From Bog-950 sp035299425 (GTDB lineage: Bacteria; Bacteroidota; Bacteroidia; Chitinophagales; LD1), in contig DATGWP010000070.1 in assembly GCA_035299425.1 (NCBI GenBank), positions 1 through 21,000 of the forward strand: a stretch of DNA of 21,000 bases. The letters run 5' to 3'. The notes under the pieces were generated by a model. The model searched no databases. It was not told the DNA's origin and was given only the letters and a program-made list of their open reading frames with translations. The translations under genes and the position numbers were made by a program. Each line of letters opens with the position of its first letter. Position 1 is the first letter of the stretch. Positions 7,014 through 14,642 of this stretch are shown in pieces.

Positions 7014-8294
7014 CTACTCTCCGCTGGCAATACTTACATCATAATACACGTTTGCACCGGCATTATTGGCAAACGTATTTACAGTTTCTATATCCGCATT
7101 AAATTCCGTCGTATTCCGCTGTATATAAACACCATGCGATGCGCTGTTAGATATAGTACAATGGCGTATATCTACCTGGCTTATTGCACTATTGCTGCCA
7201 GATAAATTTATCATTCCGTGATTTCCGGATGCATTGCCACCGCCACTGGTAATTACACAGTATTCAAGCCTGTTTGTAGCAGAAGCACTCCCTCTGAAAT
7301 TTATGGCGTTCCATATTCCTGACGTATTATAAACCCCGGTAAGCATAATAGGTTGGGTTGCAGTGCCCACCGCATTAAATGTGCCGCTACCATTTAATCC
7401 GTCTATTGTTAACTGGCTGCCGCTATTCATATACAGCCTTACACCCGGCTCTATTTTCACGGCATTGTGCGCAGTAAGTGTTCCGGTAACAGCATAAGGC
7501 AGGGCAATGTTTTTTAAAGTTACCGGCTGACGGATAGCACTATTTTCATAACCAGTCAATTCAATAAACTGTTTGCCATTGTTTGTATATGTATTGCTGC
7601 CGCTTAAAAATGCGGTATTGGCAGCATATACCGATAGGGGATAGCTGGTATTAGTAGTAATAATATTACCTGTAAAATTCCGTATTTGCGAACCTTCGCC
7701 TACCAGAATGCCAACGTTATCGCTGGTGGTTATAGTACTATGGCTGATTTCTACAGAAGCAAGATGACTTGTTTTAGCAACTATAACATTGGCCCGGCCA
7801 TACGAGCTAGTGCTACTACCTCCTTCTTTTACCACGCAGTAAGAAAGCACATTATCGGCGTTATCGCTCAAAAATGTAATTCCGTTCCATGCTCCGCGCT
7901 TGCCTGATCTGGATATAAAGTAGATTTCTTTACCCTCGCTGCCTATGGCAGTTAGGGCCGCACCCTGGTTTACTACTATACCTGCTCCATCTTCAAACAT
8001 AATGGTCACGCCTGGTTCAATTGTAAATCTTCCTTGGTTAATGTTCAAATCGTGGCTGATAATATAATCTACGCCATTTACGCGGTCTGTAAGTGTAGTT
8101 GGTGTATTAACTGCGGTATAGTCAATTTTCTGCGCCTGAGAGGCATCTGGCCTGTAGGCCGCAATATTATTCAATTCATCTTCGCTACGCTTGGTGCAAG
8201 AGGAAATGGTAAGTAATAAAAGGGCTACCATCAAAAGGGTTATTTCTGTAACACCATAACTGGTATTGAATAGAAGGGAGTTTAACTTTCTCAT
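7014..8294 (-). CDS. Beta-helix lipoprotein with internal duplication
   Basis: 426 residues. The N-terminus has a hydrophobic stretch TLLMVALLLLTISSC with the lipobox Cys at residue 33, a slightly long lipoprotein signal peptide; a later start is not available without losing charge. The mature part is rich in short Ser/Thr/Asn/Gly beta-strand turns typical of right-handed parallel beta-helix proteins. Two homologous halves are visible: residues 92-200 and 281-391 each begin IEPGV, continue through an LT-x-x-G and a G-x-WN(G/A)I-x-F motif, then L-x-YCV(V/I) and GG, and end at an isolated HSTI/HCTI turn and a GI/GV strand. No catalytic residues of a polysaccharide lyase or pectinase are identifiable. 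It is expected on the periplasmic or surface face of the outer membrane. Confidence 0.82.
   Translation of the reverse strand: MRKLNSLLFNTSYGVTEITLLMVALLLLTISSCTKRSEDELNNIAAYRPDASQAQKIDYTAVNTPTTLTDRVNGVDYIISHDLNINQGRFTIEPGVTIMFEDGAGIVVNQGAALTAIGSEGKEIYFISRSGKRGAWNGITFLSDNADNVLSYCVVKEGGSSTSSYGRANVIVAKTSHLASVEISHSTITTSDNVGILVGEGSQIRNFTGNIITTNTSYPLSVYAANTAFLSGSNTYTNNGKQFIELTGYENSAIRQPVTLKNIALPYAVTGTLTAHNAVKIEPGVRLYMNSGSQLTIDGLNGSGTFNAVGTATQPIMLTGVYNTSGIWNAINFRGSASATNRLEYCVITSGGGNASGNHGMINLSGSNSAISQVDIRHCTISNSASHGVYIQRNTTEFNADIETVNTFANNAGANVYYDVSIASGE
7122..8021 (-). repeat. Tandem duplication within the beta-helix lipoprotein
   Basis: Protein-level repeat: unit 1 at nt 7695-8021 and unit 2 at nt 7122-7454. 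Shared landmarks, in order, are IEPGV, the (A/S)G-x-(A/L)LT region, GAWNGITF versus GIWNAINF, LSYCVVKEGG versus LEYCVITSGG, and the ISHSTI versus IRHCTI turn. The spacing between equivalent points is 189 residues. Confidence 0.7.
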
Positions 8295-8320
8295 AAGGCT
8301 TCGTTTTTTAGGTCAACAAT

Positions 8321-8387
8321 CAATCGTATATGCATCATATAGAAAAAAGCCCGCCAAATATTTATGTGGCTATTTTATATACGATTG
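8321..8387. promoter_or_regulatory. 11-bp inverted repeat in a divergent intergenic region
   Basis: CAATCGTATAT (8321-8331) and ATATACGATTG (8377-8387) are perfect inverted copies 45 nt apart, 27-93 bp upstream of the beta-helix lipoprotein start. It could be a pair of operator half-sites, two binding sites, or a long hairpin in the lipoprotein leader. Confidence 0.5.
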
Positions 8388-8531
8388 TAGAAGTAATGAA
8401 TGCAGGATTGTGTAAGCGTATCCCCAGAAAGCCACAATAACTCTGTTGATGTGCCATATTTAATTTACACAAGGCAGGTACTGTTAACTGGCGCACCGTT
8501 TGATTTACGCAGAGTATGAAAAATGTGATAC

Positions 8532-9110
8532 ATGAAAAAGTTTTTACCATTTCTATTCTTGTTGGCCACCAGCTATCTGTTGAAGGGCCAGGACTTGTGC
8601 TTCGAGCAGCAGTGTTTTTCTGCAACTGTTAATGGAACTCCTTTTGTATTTAGAGAATACTGGCCTATAAGCGCATCACTTATCAGGCAACAGGGATCTA
8701 TGGATGGCAGGGCACCGCAAAGAAATATTATAAGCATCTTCCTCACCGGGCTTTCTTATACAGATATAAACGGTAAGCAGTTCGATGAAGCCATTCAATT
8801 TGAAATAGAGTATGAAGACATTAAACAAGGGGAGCCTAAAGTTTATACCGTTTCTTTACATTATAAATCAGGATTGTATTCTGTTTTAAGGCAACAGGGC
8901 TCTCTTATTATTACTGATTTAAGGCCAGAGCCGGGGAAACAGGCATTTCGCATTTCGGCAGAATTTAACTGTGCCATGCATAGTTGGGCCTCGCCCTATG
9001 AGAGCAGGGAGGATGCTATGCTGCAAGGCAAGCTAACTAATGTGCTGGTAAATGTACCGGGGTGGTTGGTGTCGAAAATACAGGCAGCACAAAGCGTAGT
9101 TGATAATTAG
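8532..9110 (+). CDS. Secreted protein of unknown function
   Basis: 192 residues with a clear signal peptide (MKKFLPFLFLLATSYLLKGQ). The mature chain opens with CFEQQCFSATVNGTPFVF, then a strand-rich body with a DG turn, ISIFLTGL and KVYTVSLHYKSGLYSVL. The (F/A)-x-A-x-VNG start followed by DG and I-x-I-x-L strands is reminiscent of small secreted Bacteroidota beta-sandwich proteins of the DUF6252 kind; this is an impression only. Three cysteines are in the mature chain, two of them near the N-terminus. It is divergent from the beta-helix lipoprotein gene, 237 bp apart, and is probably monocistronic. Confidence 0.7.
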   Translation: MKKFLPFLFLLATSYLLKGQDLCFEQQCFSATVNGTPFVFREYWPISASLIRQQGSMDGRAPQRNIISIFLTGLSYTDINGKQFDEAIQFEIEYEDIKQGEPKVYTVSLHYKSGLYSVLRQQGSLIITDLRPEPGKQAFRISAEFNCAMHSWASPYESREDAMLQGKLTNVLVNVPGWLVSKIQAAQSVVDN

Positions 9111-9239
9111 TATTAGCCGGCACAATTCCGATTTTGTTACAAATAGAACTGCCGGTGAATCATTAAAGATAGTGCTGCCGTAAAATCAGGTAACAACCAA
9201 CACAAGTAATCAGCGAAACTACTTCGCTTCAAAATATAG

Positions 9240-9275
9240 AAAAGCTTCCCGTTGCCAGAACGCGAAGCTTTTTCT
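9240..9275 (+). terminator. Rho-independent terminator
   Basis: AAAAGCTTC (9240-9248) pairs with GAAGCTTTT (9264-9272), with an inner CGTT/AACG stem inside the loop, followed by more T residues. It lies 130 nt after the secreted-protein stop and would also insulate the downstream operon. Confidence 0.8.
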
Positions 9276-9408
9276 ATTTAAGACCACCGCCGGGCCAATT
9301 TCCCCTGGTGCTTCTACCGGTGGGGGAGCCTACTTTAGATTTATAACTAAAACAACAGTATGAGGGCTAACACAGTGAGGAACCAAACTATTTCCTTTAT
9401 TTGCGGTC

Positions 9409-9416
9409 TATTTTTG
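9409..9416 (+). promoter_or_regulatory. Candidate -7 element for the isomerase operon
   Basis: TATTTTTG matches TAnnTTTG exactly and ends 8 nt before the ATG at 9425, which would make the transcript nearly leaderless. No TTTG lies at the right distance upstream, so the call is tentative. Confidence 0.3.
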
Positions 9417-9424
9417 AAAACAGT

Positions 9425-10420
9425 ATGTACGATCTTATAAAAAACTTTCCGGGCCAGCTGCGCGAGGCTATTGCCATAGGAGAAAATACATTGGATAAAA
9501 GTGCCAGATTTACACAAACAGGTATAAGCAATGTGGTGGTGTGTGGTCTGGGCGGTTCGGGTATAGGGGGCAATGTTTTAAGTGAATTATTGCTGGATGA
9601 GTTGCAGGTACCGGTAATAGTAAACAAGAGTTATTTCCTGCCTGCATTTGTAGGCAAAAACACTCTGTTGATACTGGCCTCCTACTCTGGCGATACCGAA
9701 GAGACCATTTCGTGCGCGCGCCAGGCCATAGAAAAGGGATTGAAGCCCGTATGTATAACCTCGGGAGGTAAACTGGCCCAACTGGCCGCAACAAATGGGT
9801 TCTGCCTGTTTTCTATACCGGGAGGTTTTCCACCCCGCGCGTGTCTTGGTTTTTCAGGCCTGCAGTTGTTTTATGTATTGCACCACTATGGCTTGATAGG
9901 CCCCGCGTTTAAAGAGGTGTTTTATAACGTGGCCGATTTTCTGGAAGAGCAGCAGGAGGAAATGATGGCCAATGCAGAGATTATAGCCGCAAAGCTGCTA
10001 CAAAAGGTGATAATACTGTATACCGAAGACAAGTATGAGAGTACAGCATTGCGCCTAAAACAACAGATAAACGAAAACTCGAAGTTGCATTGCTGGTATA
10101 ATGTAATACCCGAAATGAACCATAATGAACTGGTGGGCTGGCGGGAGGCCAATAAAGCACTGGCCGTGCTGATACTGAGAGCTAACGACGAATACATGAG
10201 AAATACTGAGCGTATTCTGTTTAAAAAAGCTGTAATTGAGAAGCTATCGGAAGATGTATATGAGATTGATGCCAGGGGAGAAAACGCTTTTGAGAAGCAT
10301 TATTACCTTATTCATTTTGGCGACTGGCTATCATATTACCTAGCGGTAAAACAAGGATACGATCCTATGGAGATTGATGTATTGGTTAAGTTGAAGGGAC
10401 ACATGAACTCGATTAAATAA
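9425..10420 (+). CDS. Bifunctional phosphoglucose/phosphomannose isomerase
   Basis: 331 residues with two SIS (sugar isomerase) folds. It interconverts glucose-6-phosphate or mannose-6-phosphate with fructose-6-phosphate, feeding glycolysis and nucleotide-sugar synthesis. Motifs are GLGGSGIGG (41-49), ASYSGDTEET (85-94, phosphate-binding Ser/Thr), PPRACLGFSG (136-145) and EMNHNELVGW (230-239, carrying the conserved His of the active site). This set is that of the archaeal-type PGI/PMI family rather than the E. coli Pgi. ATG 9425 (MYDLIKNFPGQL) is preferred over TTG 9401, which lies upstream of the -7 candidate. The stop is 5 nt from the start of the rluD-like gene, so the two are co-transcribed. 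Confidence 0.93.
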   Translation: MYDLIKNFPGQLREAIAIGENTLDKSARFTQTGISNVVVCGLGGSGIGGNVLSELLLDELQVPVIVNKSYFLPAFVGKNTLLILASYSGDTEETISCARQAIEKGLKPVCITSGGKLAQLAATNGFCLFSIPGGFPPRACLGFSGLQLFYVLHHYGLIGPAFKEVFYNVADFLEEQQEEMMANAEIIAAKLLQKVIILYTEDKYESTALRLKQQINENSKLHCWYNVIPEMNHNELVGWREANKALAVLILRANDEYMRNTERILFKKAVIEKLSEDVYEIDARGENAFEKHYYLIHFGDWLSYYLAVKQGYDPMEIDVLVKLKGHMNSIK

Positions 10421-10425
10421 TTGCT

Positions 10426-11490
10426 GTGAAGAAAGAGATTATAGAAGATGATGAACTGGCAGGCGGTGAAACCGGTGATGTACTGGTAGAGGAAGTAAAG
10501 CTAACCGTAGATAAAGGCCAAAGTGCGGTGCGGATAGATAAGTTCATCCATAACTTTCTGGGTAACAATGTAAGCCGTACCAAAATACAGGCGGGAGCCG
10601 AAGCAGGCAACATACTGGTAAACGGCAAGCCGGTAAAATCTAACTACAAGGTGCGGCCGCAGGATGAAATACTACTGTTATTGCCCAAGCACTCGGAGAA
10701 CTACGACCTTGTAGCCGAAGATATTCCATTGGATATTGTGTATGAAGATGACGACTTGCTGGTGATAAACAAATCGCCGGAGATTGTGGTGCATCCTGGG
10801 TTGGGCAACTACCGCGGTACCCTTATAAATGCTGTGCTGGGCCATTTTAAAGACCTGCCTAAGGGTAAAGAGGACTTTAGACCGGGCTTAGTACACCGGC
10901 TGGATAAAGGAACCAGCGGGCTTATAGTAATGGCTAAAACCGACCATGCGCTGGCTCACCTGGCCAAGCAATTTTTCGACCGTAAAACCAAACGCAAGTA
11001 CATAGCCCTGGTATGGGGCGATGTAGTGGACGATGAAGGAACTATAAACGTGCACATAGGGCGCGATACGCGTGAGCGGCGGCAAATGCAGGTATACCCG
11101 GAAGGTGATGCAGGCAAACATGCTATAACGCACTATAAAGTAGTGGAGCGCCTGAATTATGTGACGGTGGTAGAGTGCAAGCTTGAAACCGGCCGAACTC
11201 ACCAGATACGTGTACACATGAAGTATATAGGGCACACACTGTTTAATGATGTGCGCTATGGGGGCAACCGTATTTTAAAAGGTACGGTATACAGCAAATA
11301 CAAGCAGTTTATAGATAACTGTTTTGAGATAATGCCGCGGCAGGCTTTACATGCCGCCACACTGGGTTTTGTACACCCTGTAAGTGGTAAAGAAATGTTT
11401 TTCGAGGCGCCACTTCCACCCGAGTTTGAGTCGGTGCTAAGCAAATGGCGGAAATACTGGAGTAACCCTAACCAGGAAGTAACAGACTAA
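10426..11490 (+). CDS. RluA/RluD-family 23S rRNA pseudouridine synthase
   Basis: 354 residues. Residues ~1-30 are an acidic extension, ~33-90 an S4 RNA-binding domain (AVRIDKFIHNFLGNNVSRTK, ILVNGKPVKSNYKVRPQD), and the rest the pseudouridine synthase domain. The catalytic Asp is D160 in VHRLDKGTSGL. Further family motifs are AKQFFDRKTKRKYIALVWG, LETGRTHQIRVHM and a C-terminal RQALHAATLGFVHP. The S4 domain and overall length fit RluD, which modifies helix 69 of 23S rRNA, but RluC-type specificity cannot be excluded. The start is GTG 10426; the S4 domain would be cut by any downstream ATG. It is the second gene of an operon with the isomerase. It converges on the next gene with only 3 nt between stops. 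Confidence 0.92.
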   Translation: MKKEIIEDDELAGGETGDVLVEEVKLTVDKGQSAVRIDKFIHNFLGNNVSRTKIQAGAEAGNILVNGKPVKSNYKVRPQDEILLLLPKHSENYDLVAEDIPLDIVYEDDDLLVINKSPEIVVHPGLGNYRGTLINAVLGHFKDLPKGKEDFRPGLVHRLDKGTSGLIVMAKTDHALAHLAKQFFDRKTKRKYIALVWGDVVDDEGTINVHIGRDTRERRQMQVYPEGDAGKHAITHYKVVERLNYVTVVECKLETGRTHQIRVHMKYIGHTLFNDVRYGGNRILKGTVYSKYKQFIDNCFEIMPRQALHAATLGFVHPVSGKEMFFEAPLPPEFESVLSKWRKYWSNPNQEVTD

Positions 11491-11493
11491 ATA

Positions 11494-12036
11494 CTATTTG
11501 GCATTTGCTGCAGCTGATGAATCGCGCTGTGCATTTGCCTGAAACTCTGCCATTATCTGCTCGGGTGTTTTACCCAAGTATAGCAGCGATGTACGCACAT
11601 CTTTAGCCATAGGGTTGTTGGGATATTCGGCAAGGAACTTCTCGTAAATAGGCCTGGCCGCATGCGGGTTGCCTATTTCGTTCTCGAAGATGAAGCCCTG
11701 TAGAAACAGAGCATAAGGCCGGCGGCCAAAGGTTGGGTAGGTATCGTATATCTTTTTGTATAGCTCTATACTGCGCAGGGGCTTGTGCAGGTAGCGGTAA
11801 AAGTCGGCGCCTTTATACAGGTACAACGCGCTGGCTGTATCTGTAGGGTAATCGGCGGCAAAGGTCTCATAGTCCTTAAGCAAAGCTACTACGGCGGCAG
11901 AGTCTACCTTACCGCTTTTGGCCTTTTCAGCCAGGGCCTTTTCCTGGCTTTCGATAGAGTGCTTTAGCCACTCATGCTTGGGGTTGCAGGATGCCAATAC
12001 CAGTACTAATACCACAAGGGCCAGTAGCTTATTCAT
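11494..12036 (-). CDS. TPR lipoprotein
   Basis: 180 residues. The signal peptide is MNKLLALVVLVLVLASC with the lipidated Cys at 17. The mature part has TPR-like helix pairs: DYETFAADYPTDTASALYLYKGADFYRYL, RSIELYKKIYDTYPTFGRRPYALFLQGFIFENEI and ARPIYEKFLAEYPNNPMAKDV. The yPt.....A repeat resembles the TolA-binding YbgF and BamD superfamily, but the length is well below that of BamD (about 240-280). An outer membrane location facing the periplasm is inferred. A candidate -7 element TATATTCG lies on the minus strand at 12061-12054, 18 nt before the ATG. Upstream lies the GTGTACAC cluster. Confidence 0.82.
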   Translation of the reverse strand: MNKLLALVVLVLVLASCNPKHEWLKHSIESQEKALAEKAKSGKVDSAAVVALLKDYETFAADYPTDTASALYLYKGADFYRYLHKPLRSIELYKKIYDTYPTFGRRPYALFLQGFIFENEIGNPHAARPIYEKFLAEYPNNPMAKDVRTSLLYLGKTPEQIMAEFQANAQRDSSAAANAK

Positions 12037-12337
12037 AGTTAATATTTGGGTGGCGAATATAGAAAAAGGGAAAGAAGGGAGGCTATAACAGGTATGCTGC
12101 TATCATAGGCTGGTGTTAAGACTAATGGACCAAAGCTGAGTGTACACATTGCCCGTTTTTTGAAAAGTGTACACCGGACCTTCCCATAAAACATTTATTA
12201 TCAACAACTTACAAGAACGCCGTGTACACCCAACTATATCATGAGTTGTACACCATCCTTATTTTCCGTTGATTTTCTGTCAACCTATTTCAGGAAAAGA
12301 CAGTTTACAGTAATGAGATAACCGTATTAATAAATGC
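12037..12337. other. Intergenic region with GTGTACAC cluster, no gene
   Basis: The 301 bp between two same-strand lipoprotein genes. It contains no credible open frame on either strand. A few weak stems (GTTGA/TCAAC at 12268-12284 and CTGTC/GACAG at 12277-12303) sit downstream of the PorE-like gene but none has a T-run in its direction. The notable content is the palindrome cluster listed separately. Confidence 0.55.
12140..12253. promoter_or_regulatory. Cluster of GTGTACAC palindromes (putative operators)
   Basis: Perfect GTGTACAC palindromes are at 12140-12147, 12167-12174 and 12222-12229, with a one-base variant TTGTACAC at 12246-12253. Centre-to-centre spacing is 27, 55 and 24 bp. Three of the four continue with C or CC on the right, giving a consensus close to GTGTACACC. 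All lie 104-217 bp upstream of the TPR lipoprotein start and downstream of the PorE-like gene. Multiple identical palindromes in one spacer suggest a regulator binding array; the regulator is not in the window. Confidence 0.5.
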
Positions 12338-14497
12338 TCAATCAAACTTAAGCACCCTGAACTCGGTGCGGCGGTTTACGGCATGTTCCTTATCGGTACA
12401 CACCACTTCTTCTTTACACCGGTTGCGTATTTTTTCTTCGCCATAACCTACAGCTATCAGTTGCTTAATGTCAACACCCTTACCCGCCAGGTAATCTACA
12501 CAGGCTTTAGCACGGCGGGCCGACATTACCATATTTACATCGGCCTTGCCGCGGGCATCGGTATGGGCGCTTAACTCTACCTGCACATCCGGAAACGCCT
12601 TCATTACGCTGGCTATCTTATCCAGCTCTTTTGCTGCCGAAGGCTTTACCACAGCACTGTTATAGTCAAAGTATACATTAGGCAAGTCGAACACCATGCT
12701 GCCTTCGTAAAAAGTAAGCTGCGCTTTCTCATTTAGTTGTGTGTTAGACGTAAAACCCATGGTAGAAATAGTTTTTACAAACTTGTCGTACACACCCTCC
12801 TGCCCTTTCAGTTTCTTCACTACCTTTAAATCGTACTCCTGGTCTTTAAACAATTCAAACTTAACCTTACCCGCAGCATCGCTTTTTTGCTGCTGCACCT
12901 CGCCTGTTTTTTTATTTATAAGAAAAGCCGTAGCCCCTTCTAAGTTACCGGCATCTTTTTGCAAAACATCTACCGTAAGGTCAATATCACCTTTGGGTTC
13001 CATTTGAATTATCTTGCGGTCATTCTTAGCGCTCTTTACACGCAGGGTACCCTGGTATTTTTTGTACCCATCGGCAGCGGCATCCAACAGGTACTCATAG
13101 CCAGGTTCCATGTTTATGCAAAAATCGCCCTTAGAGTTACTGCGCACACTATAGCCCTCGCTACCGCCCACTGATAATACTACCTGCGCATTGGCAATGG
13201 TGCTTTTTGTTTTGGCATCTATCACTGTGCCGCATACAGGCTCGGCAAGCCGGGTAAACTTATAAATATCATCGCTGCCTGCACCGCCTGCCCTGTCGGT
13301 TACCATAAAACCGTGTTTACCGGTTTCATCGGTCACATAGCCAAAATCATCGGCGGCAGAGTTCATGCCCGCACCGGCGTTTTGCACGGCGCCCCACTTG
13401 TTGCCATCGGGGCGGGTGTAATATACATCCAGCCCACCCAGGCCTACGCGGCAATCAGATGAAAAATACAGGGTACCATCATCGGCTATAAAGGGAAACA
13501 TTTCGCGGCCAACAGTATTTACATCTTTACCCAACGGTATGGGCTGCTCCCAGGTATAGGCATTGCGGATACTTACATAAATATCCGTTTCGCCCAGGCC
13601 ACCAGGCATATCGCTTATAAAGTAAAGGCGCTTGCCATCTTTTGATAACGACGGATGGGCTACATTGTATTCACTATTAGTAAAAGGGAGCGGGCGAATG
13701 TTTACCCACTTATTGCGGCTGGCATCAAAATCGGCATGATACAGGCCCAGACGCTGAATACCATCTGCCCCTTTGGTTTTGTAATTGGTACGGGTAAATA
13801 TCATCTCTTTACCATCGCGAGAGAAAGTGGCAGGCCCTTCGTTTAAACGTTTGTTTATCTTCCCTTTCATCTTTGCCGGAATCACCGAATCGCCGGCACC
13901 CGCGCTACGCTGCTCATAAATATCGTAATAACCCTTACCGGTCCAGAAATCTACCATCCGCACTGCATTACCTTTACCGCGGTTAGAGGCAAATACCAGT
14001 TTGCCCGCATTGTATGCCGGCCCCAATTCTGAAGCCGGAGTGTTTTCGGGCAGGGTGGCAAACTCATATACTTTGCTGTCCTGTTGTAAAGGCTTTATAT
14101 CCTCCTCAAAATTTTTGAACCCGGCTGCCCGTGGGTCGTTAGGCGAAGCAATGGCAAATTGCGTGTATGCTTTTGCGGCATCGGCATACTTACCATTAAT
14201 GCGCAGCACCTGCCCATAGTAAAATTTATTAACGGGCCTTGCCGCACTATTATTAGCCAGTGCCTGGTAAATAGCTTCGGCGCTTTTATAATCGGCCATG
14301 GTAGTAAAGGCATTGGCCAGTTTTTCCCATGCATCCAAGTTGTTTGCATCTGCATCTACCGCCTTTTTATACTGTGCCGCAGCCTGCTCAAACCTGAATT
14401 TGCGCATAAGCTTATCTCCCTTTTTTACATAAGCATTCCGGGCATTACAGCCAATGACAATAACTACTAAACAAAACAGCAACAAACAACGATTCAT
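12338..14497 (-). CDS. PorE-like outer membrane lipoprotein (TPR, PD40 propeller, CRD, OmpA)
   Basis: 719 residues. Signal peptide MNRCLLLFCLVVIVIGC with the lipobox Cys at 17. Domains in order: TPR (residues ~20-110, FEQAAAQYKKAVDADANNLDAWEKL), a WD40-like PD40 propeller (~120-390, with repeats such as FSRDGKEMIFTR, LSKDGKRLYFISDMPGG and IADDGTLYFSSD), a carboxypeptidase-regulatory-like beta domain (~395-480, PVCGTVIDAKTKSTIANAQV), a second similar domain, and an OmpA C-terminal domain (~602-719) with SAHTDARGKADVN and SARRAKACVDYL, the usual peptidoglycan-binding Asp and Arg. This order is that of PorE (PG1058) of P. gingivalis, a peptidoglycan-bound lipoprotein needed for type IX secretion; Bacteroidota often carry several relatives, so a T9SS role is inferred. 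ATG 14497 is set by the signal peptide. Confidence 0.9.
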   Translation of the reverse strand: MNRCLLLFCLVVIVIGCNARNAYVKKGDKLMRKFRFEQAAAQYKKAVDADANNLDAWEKLANAFTTMADYKSAEAIYQALANNSAARPVNKFYYGQVLRINGKYADAAKAYTQFAIASPNDPRAAGFKNFEEDIKPLQQDSKVYEFATLPENTPASELGPAYNAGKLVFASNRGKGNAVRMVDFWTGKGYYDIYEQRSAGAGDSVIPAKMKGKINKRLNEGPATFSRDGKEMIFTRTNYKTKGADGIQRLGLYHADFDASRNKWVNIRPLPFTNSEYNVAHPSLSKDGKRLYFISDMPGGLGETDIYVSIRNAYTWEQPIPLGKDVNTVGREMFPFIADDGTLYFSSDCRVGLGGLDVYYTRPDGNKWGAVQNAGAGMNSAADDFGYVTDETGKHGFMVTDRAGGAGSDDIYKFTRLAEPVCGTVIDAKTKSTIANAQVVLSVGGSEGYSVRSNSKGDFCINMEPGYEYLLDAAADGYKKYQGTLRVKSAKNDRKIIQMEPKGDIDLTVDVLQKDAGNLEGATAFLINKKTGEVQQQKSDAAGKVKFELFKDQEYDLKVVKKLKGQEGVYDKFVKTISTMGFTSNTQLNEKAQLTFYEGSMVFDLPNVYFDYNSAVVKPSAAKELDKIASVMKAFPDVQVELSAHTDARGKADVNMVMSARRAKACVDYLAGKGVDIKQLIAVGYGEEKIRNRCKEEVVCTDKEHAVNRRTEFRVLKFD

Positions 14498-14523
14498 GTA
14501 TAACCTTTTTAAGTGTGTGCCGC

Positions 14524-14531
14524 CAAAAGTA
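14524..14531 (-). promoter_or_regulatory. Candidate -7 element for the PorE-like gene
   Basis: Minus-strand TACTTTTG (14531-14524) is an exact TAnnTTTG match ending 27 nt before the ATG at 14497. A TTTC lies roughly 20 nt further upstream, an imperfect -33. Confidence 0.45.
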
Positions 14532-14629
14532 AACCGATGCAATAAAGAACAGAAAGATGATTTAGACATATGTGGAGAGTGTAAAATCTTACTTCCGATG
14601 GTACTTTTCCAAAATATCGCCATTCCGTT

Positions 14630-14637
14630 TACTTTCG
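14630..14637 (+). promoter_or_regulatory. Candidate -7 element for pyrF
   Basis: TACTTTCG is one base off TAnnTTTG and ends 6 nt before the pyrF ATG at 14643, implying a leaderless or near-leaderless transcript. A TTTTCC at about 14605-14610 is in the place of a -33 element. Confidence 0.35.
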
Positions 14638-14642
14638 CGGGC

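Larger units (their letters stand above)
9111..9424. other. Intergenic stretch with one terminator and no supported gene
   Basis: The 314 bp between the secreted protein and the isomerase gene. Besides the terminator at 9240-9275 there is a small hairpin AGCGAA/TTCGCT (9212-9228) and an imperfect inverted pair CCACCG/CGGTGG (9284-9289, 9318-9323). Only a 26-codon open frame from 9360 overlaps the next gene, and it has no coding support. Confidence 0.5.

Noticed and set aside
9360..9440. 26-codon open frame that could be a leader peptide of the isomerase operon
   Set aside because: It has no run of codons for one amino acid and no attenuator-like hairpins, and it overlaps the isomerase start.
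11210..11217. Isolated GTGTACAC inside rluD as part of the palindrome array
   Set aside because: It encodes the conserved RVH residues of the pseudouridine synthase motif and is about 900 bp from the cluster.
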